From contig NC_087097.1 of assembly GCF_963855985.1 (NCBI RefSeq), positions 6,915,001 to 6,979,000 on the forward strand: 64,000 nucleotides of DNA, read 5' to 3'. Of this stretch, positions 21,565 through 32,717 are shown one piece after another. Each line of letters begins with the position of its first letter. Positions within the stretch are counted from its first letter, which is position 1. The notes below the pieces were generated by a model. It was not told the DNA's origin, did not search any database, and saw only the letters and a list, made by a program, of their open reading frames with translations. Source of the stretch: Ostrinia nubilalis (lineage: Eukaryota > Arthropoda > Insecta > Lepidoptera > Crambidae). A program made the position numbers and the translations under genes.

Positions 21565-22857
21565 ATTCCTGGGCACAGCAGTAAAGTATCAAAATTAATC
21601 TCTTACTTTTTGAATACTTAAATATTAATTAGATTGTAACGGACACTTGAGGATTAGAAAATGAAATAATAAAAGTCTTTTATATGTATTCCATAATACT
21701 ATGACGACATCCGGACATTTTAGGGCGTGGCCTGCTCCATATCCTATGAAGTTCCATAATTTGTGTCGATAAAATCTATGTAAAATCGGCACAAGGCAAT
21801 GCCGTACTTCATTGTTAGGAATCCATGTAATAGTGATGTTGACTGCGGTCATCATAGACAATAAGATACCGATCTTGTAAATAAAATAAATCGTCCAAAT
21901 TGCTACAGTATAACTAGATTTTAATTAAAAGTTAAAAATATATTGCACGATACTACAAGAAGCTATCTAATGTGTCCAACTGGTCGAAGGTCATGAATAA
22001 AATAAAAAGAATTGTGATCATAACACTGATATAGACAATGACAACAATATGGGATCATCTTTAATATATCTGTAACAGTTTCAAAATCCGATGAAAAATC
22101 CAATGCCGCTTAAAGTGAGAGAAATGTCTAAAGTTCTAATAGAATTGAAAGTTTTATTCGCTCAAAATGCTTATAACAATAATTGGTAATACATTTCAAA
22201 TATTAAGTACCTTTATAATGTATCGATAGAACCAAAATGATGTCCTCTCAGCTTGGAAAGGGAAAACCCAGGATTGGGGGAGCGCTCCAGGCAATTTTCA
22301 GAACATTTCATAGGTAGTAGTAAATAATATTTATTTTATTATTAAAATTGAATATTTTGATATTGATAAAATTGAATATATCTTTCGATTCAAATTCCGA
22401 ATATTTTTCAATCGATAATAATTATCGAGAATTATTAATAATATTCAATTAAAAGTTGTTCAATCCCTAGTCATGCATAGACTAAGACGGTAACCATGGA
22501 GATAGTTAGTTTGGTTAAATGTCAAGAGTGGAAAGTAAACATAGGATTCATGTTATTTATTTACGTGCAAAATGTAAGTAAGTAAATCATAAAAGTGGAA
22601 CGCCGAGCTATTTCCAAAACCCGTCCAATATTATAATACAATTTGGCTGCGACAACTACAATACAGAACATCTCCCAAATCGATGTGCATAAAATAATAT
22701 AATACAATACTAGTAAGTAAGAGGTTATGATAACAATATTGCTATTAATAAGTTTATAGAATTGGTCCGCCAGGAATAATTGTTCTTACATAAAGATTTG
22801 TGTCATTTAGAACCTAGAAAGTATTTTTTCGGCACTGTTGATCTAACGGCGAACAAT
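21540..22857. mobile_element. ~1.3 kb insertion between gag and pol of the BEL element
   Basis: It interrupts a Cys-rich gag/pol region that continues at 22858. It is AT-rich with no recognised protein. The edges look weakly inverted (acattgtcagaaaccgcc near the left; gcgaacaatgt near the right), which suggests a small DNA transposon, but the boundaries are approximate. The 78-codon minus-strand ORF at 21625-21861 was not identified. Confidence 0.55.
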
Positions 22858-25476
22858 GTATGGAGAACGAACATTGCCCTTTCGAGAATTAACCAACCAA
22901 GAAAAACGGAAAGCGATTTCTCAATTGAATATATGCAAAAATTGCCTAATCAATCATAATGGCAGAGATTGCAATTCACAAAAAACATGTCGCATTTGCA
23001 ACGAAAAGCATAACACGCTATTGCACAATGCTTACACGTATAATCGTCCAGTTGCCAACCCAAGTTTTAACAATCAGCGTCATCAACCAAATTATGTGTC
23101 ACACGTGTCGAACGATTACCAGTCAATGACCGACGTTTTGTTAGCAACCGCCCAAGTTAATGTCTTAGCAGCTGATGGAACTTACAAGACTATGAGAGCC
23201 CTCATTGACCAAGACCAAGGATCTCAAACATCAATAATATCTGAAAATGCAGCACAACAACTTGGAATACCACGCCAAAGATGTAAAGGCGTTATCTTTG
23301 GCATTGGAGCGAAAGAAAACACTTGCAAGGGCGTTATTACCATTACCGTAGCATCATTACATAATGACTTCACCATGGACACTGATGTTTTCATAATGCG
23401 AAACCTTATCAAAAAGTTACCAAATCAATCCTTCAGCAAGCCCTCATGGCAATATCTCGACAATATACAACTTGCAGACCCCGATTTTAACCGAAGCCGT
23501 CCGGTTGACCTATTACTTGGGGCCGATGTATATTCTCAAATTATGTTACACGGGATTATAAGACAAGACCAATCCCAACCTATTGCACAACAAACGCAAT
23601 TAGGGTGGATACTGTGTGGAAATATCAAATCTTATTACTGTAATGTTATTCTGAACAACTATGACGACATACAAAAATTTTGGGAGATAGAAGATTTGAC
23701 AGACAAGCAAGATAACCAATCAACTGAAGACTTATATTGCATAAAACAGTACCAAACAGAAACAAAACGCCAACCAGATGGTCGTTATGTCGTCAGATTA
23801 CCTATGAAACCAGATGCAGATGAAAAACTAGGAGAATCTAAATCAAAAGCCATCGCTCAATTTTACCAATTAGAAAAGAAATTATGTAAAAATAACCAAA
23901 TAGCAATTGGATACAAACAGTTCATGAATGAATATTTTAATCTCGGCCACATGAAAATAAGCCATAATAACCAAGAAATAGAATGTTTTTTACCACACCA
24001 CTGTGTCGTACGTTCTGAGTCAACCACGACTGCAATCCGAGTCGTATTCAACGGATCAGCAAAAACGGCCACTGGACTAAGTGTGAATGACCTTATGTAC
24101 AGCGGACCGAACTTACAACATGACCTCCTTTCAGTAATAATTAAATGGAGACAATATAAAATAGGATATGTAGCGGACGCAGAAAAAATGTACCGACAAA
24201 TCCTCATAAATGAAGATGATCAGCGATACCAGAAAATCATATGGAGAGATTCGCCAAATAAACCACTTCAAGAGTTTCAATTAACCACGGTTACTTATGG
24301 AACAAAAGCCGCGCCATTTCTAGCCCTCATGACCATGCAACAGTTAGCGAAAGATGAAGCTCACAAATATCCAGAGGCAGCCAAAGCATTACAGAACAAC
24401 CTTTATATGGATGACTTATTACACGGTCAACATAACCTTAAAGATGCAGAAAATCTAAAAACCCAATTAATAGAGTTGTGCAAAGCAGGGGGATTCAATT
24501 TACGGAAGTGGAAGTCAAACGAACCAAAATTAATAGAAAGAGATGTGAATGATAAACAACAACCATTTGAATTTAAACAACAGGAGTCAACCAAAACCTT
24601 GGGATTGAAATGGACACCATCAACAGACCAATTTAGTTTTGATATAAAAATCTCATTATTACCAACTTCTCAGATAACCAAACGGGAGCTTCTCTCTGAA
24701 ATATCGAAAGTTTTTGACCCTCTGGGATGGCTGTCCCCTGTAACCGCCAAGTTGAAACTGCTATTTCAGTCAATATGGCAATCAGAATATTTGACGCAAT
24801 TAAATGCAAGATCAAAGTGGCATCATACCCAAAACAATATTAAAGTGAACGATGTTGTAATCATCCAAGATGTACACGGACGAGTGTTAGAGACTCACCC
24901 TGGTAGTGACGGTCTAGTCAGAGTAGTCACATTGAAAACCAAGGGAGGTATATTGAAAAGACCAATAACCAAATTGTCAATTCTACCAATTAACCCTAAA
25001 GAAAACCAAAACGCATCGCAAAAACCACCCCAACCAAAACCAGAGATGACATCAAATGTTAATGAAACCAAACCAAGTAAGCCAACCATGAACCTGAGAA
25101 ATAAAACAAAGACTGTTAGTTTTCTGTCTATGGCACTTATTTTTCTTATGCTATTAGCCACACCAGCACATTGCGAGTCGTACCATACGACCAACCTGAA
25201 AGAAAATCAAACCATATATTTTGACAAAATCAGTAATATGAGACAAATAAGAGACGAATGGAAGCTGGTAGTATTTTATGATATGAACGCATACTGGGAC
25301 GGGACATCTTTAGTCACAAAATACATAGATTATTTAGAAAAACTCTGCCAAAAAATACCATCGCACTGCCAACTAGTATTGCTACATCTTCGCCATAGTT
25401 TAGCAGATTTCGAACACTATAATGAGATTTTAATCAACCATGGACAACTGCCAGAAAACCACCACCGTCGTCGCCG
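22856..25476 (+). pseudogene. BEL/Pao pol (protease-RT) fused by deletion to integrase tail and env start
   Basis: Starting in the Cys-rich region (ICKNCLINHNGRDC, CRICNEKHN), the frame has an A17-type aspartic protease (ALIDQDQGSQTSIIS), then reverse transcriptase (RVVFNGSAKT, VADAEKMYRQILI, TYGTKAAPFLA, catalytic YMDDLLHG) and the FDPLGWLSPVT block. It then jumps directly to the integrase C-terminal DUF5641 region (YLTQLNARSKWH). RNase H and the integrase DDE core are missing, an in-frame deletion around 24775. The last part (from about 25090) is an env N-terminus with a hydrophobic signal-like segment (MALIFLMLLATPAHC). It is cut by the Transib-type insertion at an Arg-rich furin-type site. 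Confidence 0.88.
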
Positions 25477-27150
25477 CACTATGGAGCGAAATTGAGATTT
25501 ATGGACATAGCGATTTTTTTCACAATTTCTATTTGAAAAAAATACCTATCGATAGGTTACGTTATTCTGATGAATAAATGCTTCACAAGTTTTTCTCTAA
25601 AACCAATAGTTTGACTGGAAAAAAATATTTTCCATTTTCGTTGTATGGAATGAAACATAAAGTGGTCGATTTCGACTAAGCCTTGACAGATCTTGCTTTG
25701 AAACTACTTAAGCCTTGTTCTATGGCTTGTTGACTGTAATCCTACGCTATCAGCGCGCATCCAAAGTTGCCCGTTCACAAGTTATGAGGTTCTGAAAAAT
25801 TAAAAAAAAGTAAGTAAAAGTGACTTTTTTTTGGAATATCTTTTAAGATTTAACAAAAATATAAAGATTTTATACGTTAATAATGTAAATTAACCTTAAA
25901 TTACTGCTAAAAACACATTTTAATAAACTTAAAAGGAATTAAATCAGCTATTTTTTTTTAACAATTTCTGTTTAAAAAAAATACCTGTCGATAGGGTATG
26001 TTATTCTGATGAATAAATATTATGAACGTTTTTCTCTAAAACCAATAGTTTGGCTGGAAAAAAATATTTTCCATTTACGTTGTATGGAATAAAACATAAA
26101 GTGGTCGATTTCGACTAAGCCTTGACAGATTTGCTTTGAAACTACTTGAGCCTTGTTCTATGGCTTGTTGACTATAATCCTAGACTAACAGCGCGCGCAC
26201 AAAGTTGCCCGTTCAGAAGTTATGAGGTTCTGAAAATTTAAAAAAAAGTAAGTAAAAGTATCTTTTTTTGGGTATAAATCTTTAAAGATTCAACTAAAAC
26301 ATGAAAATTATATACTTTAGTAATGTAATTAACCTTTCTCTTGTCGTCTTATCTAAAGAAAAGTCAATTTTACTTACTTTACTTTTCATTTTTCGGAACC
26401 TCATAACTTCTGAACGGGCAACTTTGTGCGCGCACTGTTAGTCTAGGATTATAGTCAACAAGCCATAGAATAAGGCTCAAGTAGTTTCAAAGCAAATCTG
26501 TCAAGGCTTAGTCGAAATCGACCACTTTATGTTTCATTCCATACAACGAAAATGGAAAATATTTTTTTCCAGCCAAACTATTGGTTTTAGAGAAAAACGT
26601 TCATAATATTTATTCATCAGAATAACATACCCTATCGACAGGTATTTTTTTTAAACAGAAATTGTTAAAAAAAAATCGCTGATTTAATTCCTTTTAAGTT
26701 TATTAAAATGTGTTTTTAGCAGTAATTTAAGGTTAATTTACATTATTAACGTATAAAATCTTTATATTTTTGTTAAATCTTAAAAGATATTCCAAAAAAA
26801 AAGTCACTTTTACTTACTTTTTTTTAATTTTTCAGAACCTCATAACTTGTGAACGGGCAACTTTGGATGCGCGCTGATAGCGTAGGATTACAGTCAACAA
26901 GCCATAGAACAAGGCTTAAGTAGTTTCAAAGCAAGATCTGTCAAGGCTTAGTCGAAATCGACCACTTTATGTTTCATTCCATACAACGAAAATGGAAAAT
27001 ATTTTTTTCCAGTCAAACTATTGGTTTTAGAGAAAAACTTGTGAAGCATTTATTCATCAGAATAACGTAACCTATCGATAGGTATTTTTTTCAAATAGAA
27101 ATTGTGAAAAAAATCGCTATGTCCATAAATCTCAATTTCGCTCCATAGTG
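25477..27150. mobile_element. Transib-type non-autonomous palindromic transposon inserted in env
   Basis: The termini are CACTATGGAGCGAAATTGAG and its exact complement, flanked by the 5-bp duplication CGCCG (25472-25476 and 27151-27155). CACWATGG ends with CGNCG targets are the hallmark of the Transib superfamily. The 1674-bp element is an almost perfect palindrome centred near 26315. Each arm contains two related ~440-bp repeats (around 25520 and 25960; mirrored near 26660 and 27100), so the same module occurs four times. No transposase ORF is present. Confidence 0.85.
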
Positions 27151-27155
27151 CGCCG

Positions 27156-28711
27156 TGGCCTCGTGAATGCCATAGGTTCCATCGCCCATACTCTGTTCGG
27201 AGTACTCGACGATGACTTCGCACAACAATACCAGAAAGACCTAACCAAGCTTCGACATGACCAAAAATATCTACACCAGCTATTGAAAAACCACACATCG
27301 ATAATAGAATCTGAGTACAACGTTATAAAACGAATGGAGAAAACTATCGACCAGCAACATAAAGCATTTAACCAGCATTTGAACCGCCTAGATCAACTTG
27401 CCAACACCATGCAAAAACAAATACAATAAAACTCAGATGCCAATGAGTTCGCATTATCATCAATCACAGCAAACGGAATACTTATGAACCTCAAAGACAT
27501 ACAGCAAATGTTATTAACCACCATCACTGATATCTTTCATGGAAAGTTTAATATACATCTGTTACAACCCCAACAACTGACTACAGAACTTCATATGATC
27601 TCGGGACAAATTTCCAAAGAACTATCATTACCAATCGACAACATTCAAACCGACCTAATGAAAATCTACCATTTATTAACTGTCAAGGCCCGATTTACAC
27701 AAGAATTTCTGATCTTCGAGATTAAAATACTATTAGTAGGCAGAGATAACTTTGAAATCTATAAACTAATACCAATTCCTATGAAAATCGAAAATCAAAT
27801 GCACAAAGTAATTACTGTGGCAGACCTGTTAGCAACTAATATACAAAATGATCTACAAATACCATTTTCCGATTTACAATTACAACAATGCAGTAACTAT
27901 GACTCTGAAACATTACTGTGTGCCCATCAAATACCAATATCTATGACTAAAACCGATCAAAGTTATTGTGTTAAAGTAGGTAAATGAGTCACTAAGTTGT
28001 AAAACAGAGAGCACAAAATGCAAAAACACTTGGATGCAACTACACAAAGTAAACAATTACTTGTACTCATGTTGCAGTGAATGCACCATTCAAATCATAT
28101 GTGACTATCAAGTTACCATCGAGCGACTCAGCAAGGTCGGGATACTCGCTTTGGAAAGTGGATGCGTCATCAAGGACGACGGGATCACCTTGCTGTCACA
28201 TAACAAACAATCGACCAATGATATTAAAATGAAACCAGATATTCTTAATATTGAAATTCCATCAATAAATAACATTGTGAACGTTACCATGAATATAACA
28301 CCTCTAACCAGCACAAACCAAGAAACTGATATTGAAAAGGAATTAGAGATTATTGGAAAGAAAATAGAACAAATAAAGAATAATACCAAGGAAGACTTAG
28401 ACGACACATCCTTCGACAACCATGATTTGCACCACTACATAGCCATCTACATCCTGACGGGTGCCGGCCTCGTGACTGCTGTGGCCTACGGCGTGCGGAG
28501 GATCCGCGCGCGCGCCCGGTGGCCGGCAGCTGAGCAGGCGCCGCCGCAGCCGCAGCCCCGCGCCCGCGCTGCTGCCCTGCACAGCAGTGCTAGTGCAAGT
28601 GACCAGTGTGATAGTGCGAGTGTCCAGTGTACTAGTGCAAGTGACCATGTGTATGCTAAAGTGAAAAAAGTGAAACTGCCAAATTCTTTCAATTTTAGTG
28701 TTGTTGAATAG
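27156..28711 (+). pseudogene. Env-like fusion protein remnant of the BEL element (C-terminal part)
   Basis: Downstream of the interrupted furin-type site the frame reads GLVNAIGSIAHTLFGVLDDD, like the fusion-peptide start of insect retrovirus and baculovirus F-type envelope proteins, then a heptad-rich region. An in-frame stop sits near 27427; the same frame resumes through 27987 and then shifts by one base near 27980. The last segment (to 28711) is Cys-rich, then has a transmembrane segment (IAIYILTGAGLVTAVAYGV) and a GC-rich Arg/Ala/Pro tail. It cannot make an intact envelope protein. Family assignment is by position, cleavage-site context and membrane topology. Confidence 0.75.
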
Positions 28712-28839
28712 AGACTAAGAATTGAATCTTTAAGTTTACCATTTTATTATTATTACCTTGTAAATTGCACCAATTTATTGTCTTATCATCTTGTATCACC
28801 TTGCACCCTCATTTGCTTATTCTTCTTCCCTCGGGAATA

Positions 28840-29072
28840 TGTACGAAGTACAGTGCATTCAACTCGCCCGTAAGCGCGCGGTCAGCATTTACCAATCTGA
28901 CCCAATTTTAACCTTTTCATTATTTTAATATCTTTAAGTTAGTTCGCGTTCGGTTACCATCGCCGCGTGTACTCAGCATACCATTTAACTATTTTAACCA
29001 TTTTACGAATATACCAATTTTGACGTTTTCTATTATTTCATACTTATTAATTTGTTGGACTTACACCCGACA
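28840..29072 (+). repeat. BEL/Pao 3' LTR
   Basis: The 233-bp repeat matches the 5' LTR. It is preceded by a pyrimidine/purine stretch (ttcttcttccctcgggaata) where the polypurine tract would be, and followed by the target duplication ATATC. Confidence 0.93.
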
Positions 29073-29209
29073 ATATCATTCGATGAGTTTGCGAATGCAG
29101 TACGATGATACGATTACTTTTACGTTGCGGCAATCACTAAAATTCGCTAAAATGACACTAATGACGTTTAAAAAGTGGCACGCTCGGCTTCATATAGTTC
29201 CAAAATACA

Positions 29210-29376
29210 GAGCCCCGATTACGGTAATTTTTAACGTCAACAATCCAGACACGCTTCTCGATTCTGCGATACGATTGGTCGTTCAACAGCGTACGTCAGC
29301 TGTTTTGACCAATCGTATTGCAGAATCAGAAACGCGTCTGGATTGTAGACGTTAAAAGTTACCGTAATCGGGGCTC
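29210..29376. repeat. Palindromic MITE (about 75-bp arms)
   Basis: The left arm begins gagccccgattacggtaa and the right arm ends ttaccgtaatcggggctc. Homology continues through acgtc..acaatccagacgcg and tacgattggtc to the centre. It is non-coding. Confidence 0.82.
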
Positions 29377-29377
29377 A

Positions 29378-29532
29378 GGACTGTCCTATCGATGACATTG
29401 ACAGTGGGGCGCCACCATCAATACCGGATCGCTGGTTCCGATTTTTGCCATGTTGGAAACCATATAGTTGAACGATGGTAGCGCCCCCCTGTCATTGAGT
29501 TTGGTGGGACAGTTCAGCGTGGGTCATCTATA
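29378..29532 (-). repeat. Inverted fragment of the DIRS element
   Basis: This ~150-bp piece is the reverse complement of 15555-15703, spanning the gag stop and RT start of the DIRS element (ggactgtcct..gatgacattgacag through gcgtgggtcatctata). It abuts the MITE end directly. Confidence 0.82.
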
Positions 29533-29659
29533 CAATTTTTGACACATGCTGCATCTATCCATCCCCCCTAGACAAAACGCACTTTTTGATCGAATCGAAA
29601 ATCGAATCCGTCAAAACTCCATACAAAAAAGGGGCGATTATAATTTGCACTTGGTCTAG

Positions 29660-30490
29660 ACCATGAAGCTACAGATAAAAATGGAGGGCAGAGTTTGGAA
29701 CAAAACTTGAGTCAAATACCTACTTATATCTATCTCGCTCTCTGCGGCCCTACCTCTCTTTTTAGTGTGAACTGTAGTATTGCTATCTTCTGATTTAAAT
29801 CTCCTTGTAAATTCTTCGAAATAGCCAATTCACTAACCAAATCAGAAGTTAAACAAATAAATAATTAATATTTGAAACAAAGATTACCTAGTTAAATAAA
29901 AAATCACAAAATTGTCGGCCATTTAGGCTTAATGTGTTGGCGAATCAGGGAATTACAATCCCAATTCCTGGGTAATCGGTACCATGTGGCAACATCGGCC
30001 CAATCCGGCCCATCATGGCGGTTGTTTACTATTTTGTTTATTAAGCAGTTAATTTCGTTTGAGATTGTTTACAGGAAATAATCATTGTTTTATCACAAGA
30101 ATTGGTGCAAAATTTTGTAGTGCGTGGTTGCGGTAGTACGTGCTGTCCTGGAAGTGACATAAGATTCCACGCGTAAGTGTTTATTTCGTGATTTCCGACG
30201 TGTTTCCGACATTGGATCATTGTAAACATTTTTCACATTTTTTACAGTAATTTCTTCCTAAAACGTTTTACCAGTATTTACACTTATTATTTAATGATAC
30301 CTATGTCAAGAAATAAAGATTTAACATTGAGTTTCATTGACTGAGCAAATTTATTTTTTGTTTATTTAGAAAGAGAGAGTCTGCCCACAGAGAGCGAGAT
30401 AGTGATACAAAGGTTGTGCTTCAAGTAGGTATTCGAAGCATTCGAAGTGTGTGGCCTCCATTTTTATCTTTATAATAGCTTTATGGTTCC
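29660..30490. mobile_element. Degenerate TIR element containing a short THAP-like coding scrap
   Basis: The left end (accatgaagctacagataaa, then atggagg) and the right end (cctccatttttatcttta, then tagctttatggt) are imperfect inverted repeats. Subterminal tatctcgctctctgcgg and ctctcttt blocks are mirrored too. Inside, plus strand 30118-30172 reads VRGCGSTCCPGSDIRFHA before a GTAAGTG, resembling the start of a THAP-type C2CH finger with a splice donor. No complete ORF exists. Assignment to a superfamily is not possible by eye. Confidence 0.4.
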
Positions 30491-30752
30491 AAAGAACTAT
30501 TATAAAAGATCGAGCTATCGCTAAAATAATCGTCGCATGCAGCTGTGTGTGTACAATTTGTGTAGGATGTTTTTTTTACTTTTTTCCCCAACATTTCAAT
30601 ACATTGTTATCAGCAATCAGTTAATATGAGGACGTTTTTTGAGTTTGTATTGGTCCTTTAGGAATTTATATTTAAATAGCACCTGCATTTTGACTCTTTT
30701 TGTTTCTTAAATTACATCGTTAGTAGTTTGAAATTGAATTATTCAACTCATA

Positions 30753-30941
30753 GGCTCAGAACAGACGGTGAAACGCAACTGCAACGAAACTGCAACTGCT
30801 AGTTACTTTTGAGCTGCATCTAAGTTTCTGCCATAGCGTCCGTTGAGAGACCACACATGACGCGACCAGTTTGAAAGTTTCAGTTTCATTCATAAGAATC
30901 ATCAGAAAGATGCAGTTTCGTTTCACCGTCTGTTCTAGGCC
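30753..30941. repeat. MITE with ~23-bp TIRs
   Basis: The termini ggctcagaacagacggtgaa and ttcaccgtctgttctaggcc are near-perfect complements. The interior is non-coding with gaaactgcaac-like repeats. Confidence 0.78.
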
Positions 30942-31009
30942 TTATTAGTTTCGGTTCATAAGTAGGTAGGTATGATTTTACAGGTATACATAGTGTCTCT
31001 GTAATTTAA

Positions 31010-31072
31010 GATGGGAATCGAGCCCACGATCTTTTGCTTGCTGGGCGACTGCTCCTCTGACTAAGCCACGGG
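31010..31072 (-). repeat. tRNA-like SINE head or tRNA pseudogene
   Basis: The minus strand carries a Pol III box A-like TGGCTTAGTCAGAGG (31054-31068) and a box B-like GGGCTCGATTCCC (31013-31025) at tRNA-like spacing. No complete cloverleaf with acceptor stem was seen, so it is a tRNA-derived repeat and not a functional tRNA. Confidence 0.5.
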
Positions 31073-31974
31073 AAAATGAGAAGGCATCTAATAAAATTCG
31101 CCTTTTTTTAAATGCCACCCGAATAAACCAAATATAGCATCAAAAAAAGAAAAAGAACAACAATAATACAGGGTGTTGATTTCAATCCTCACCATATTTG
31201 TTTAGGTGATCGATGAATAACTATGATGAATAAACGCATTATCCACAAAAAAGAAATTACAAACGAAAGTGAAAGCAAATATTTTTCGTGCGACGTCAAC
31301 TGTACCACAAACTACTGTGGCTGGCTCGCAATTCTCCAATACGTTTACACTGCGGCACCATAGAGCTACGGCCTACGCGGCCGCGCGGATTGCTCGGTTT
31401 ACATGTCGGATAGCATAACCCACTGAAGGAAAACGAATACTAACTTTATTCCTTCAGCAATGTTATTTTGTGTATGACTACCTATTTCATTACCATTATC
31501 GGAGAAGAAATGCCATGAAATACACGTTGCTTGTATGCAGCATTCTGTATAGGTAGATGCGCTTGCGCAGCCCAGTTTGACACTTATGTACTTACATAAA
31601 GTATGCCAGAGATTCCAAGGTACTAAGTAATTTTATTGAAACAAAAATGTTTTATTTAATATGAATCATATAATAGAACTAAAATTATGAATAACAATTT
31701 AATTTTACGAATAGATGTTGAATAAGTAGTTGCAATTATGATTGTAGGTTCTTAATCAAGTACCTAATTTAAACACTCTAGACCCATGTCAAAAGGTCTA
31801 GGATTTTCAATAGGTACACATAATAAAGTAAATGAAACAACAAGGGAACACCCTTAAAAAATATTTTGCAGTATAAAAAAGTAGGAATTTGCATCAACAT
31901 AAATAATTAATTTTTGTGAGTAATAACTAAGTACCTACAAGTTTTGTAAGGGTTAAATGATAAGTAGCCCAAAA
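31073..31974. other. ZNFX1 3' flank / 3'UTR
   Basis: No gene seen. The minus-strand hexamer AATAAA at 31651-31656 is a possible ZNFX1 polyadenylation signal about 320 bp after the stop; the rest is anonymous AT-rich DNA. Confidence 0.45.
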
Positions 31975-32717
31975 TTACAAAACATTTAAGTCGAAATTAG
32001 CCATGTTGTTAGCCGTATCAGACCAAGCCGCGTATGATGCTCCGTCCATTTCACGCGCAAGCCTGTTATCTGATAATAGCCGGTGGCTTTGCCCACCTAT
32101 TTGAGCTCCACACTCGATACATTTACCGACTTGCATGGCTCCACCACATTCGCCAATACAATAGAAATGACCATTGGGACATTTAAACCAATGCCCCTGT
32201 CTGAGACCCACGGCTCTCACTATCATTTCACGTTCTTTTTTCACAATATCGCTAAGCTTAACTGCTTCCTGCAGTTTTAGAAGTGCAGCTATGACTGCAC
32301 TTTCTTCATAAACTTTCCAGGTGAAGACAATGGTGTTTGCTGTTGTGGCCGCATTAACTACCTTTGGATCATGTTTAACGGTCTTGTAGCCATCATGATT
32401 ATATATTTTACAGAGCTGTAAAATCGAATTAGCACGTTTGATCTCATTGTGTATGTCTTGTTGCTGTTGTTGACTTATCTTCTGTATGTTGGCAATAAGC
32501 ATTTCGCATAAAATTTTTATGTGTTCGTCAAATTCCTGTTTAAAAATCTGAGGATGGTTTTTATTTATTTCTGTATATTTATTTATCTTCTCTCCGATCA
32601 CACCCATCAAGTTCAAATACAGAAAATGCATTTCAAGCTGCACCAGTGATATTTTTTTACTTTGCTTTTTAATAACGATTTCTAATCTGTTGAGCGCTTT
32701 TTGAAAATGTTCATTAT
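31975..32717 (-). CDS. ZNFX1: ZNFX1 last exon with RZ-type zinc finger
   Basis: The exon has acceptor TTTACAG at 32718 and ends at the stop at 31975. A helical region (247 codons in all) precedes the RZ finger: [19 protein letters not shown], then [16 protein letters not shown]. This is the Cys/His finger shared by ZNFX1 and RNF213, which in those proteins supports ubiquitin ligase activity. The tail ends [23 protein letters not shown]. Confidence 0.93.

Larger units (their letters stand above)
19476..29072 (+). mobile_element. BEL/Pao LTR retroelement with env-like gene, degraded and nested
   Basis: LTRs at 19476-19718 and 28840-29072 begin TGTACGAAG and end CCCGACA. The flanks carry the 5-bp duplication ATATC (19471-19475 and 29073-29077). 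Coding order is gag, pol, env. Damage seen: an unrelated ~1.3 kb insertion between gag and pol, loss of RNase H and the integrase core, a 1.67 kb Transib-type palindrome in env, a premature stop near 27427 and a frameshift near 27980. It is therefore a defective old copy. The LTRs differ mainly by an 11-bp deletion, so insertion is not ancient. Confidence 0.95.

Noticed and set aside
21625..21861. 78-codon minus-strand ORF in the BEL insertion
   Set aside because: No family recognised and no second exon or start context; left as part of the unidentified insertion.
31010..31072. Functional tRNA gene
   Set aside because: Box A and B are present but no acceptor stem or anticodon arm could be drawn; treated as SINE-like.
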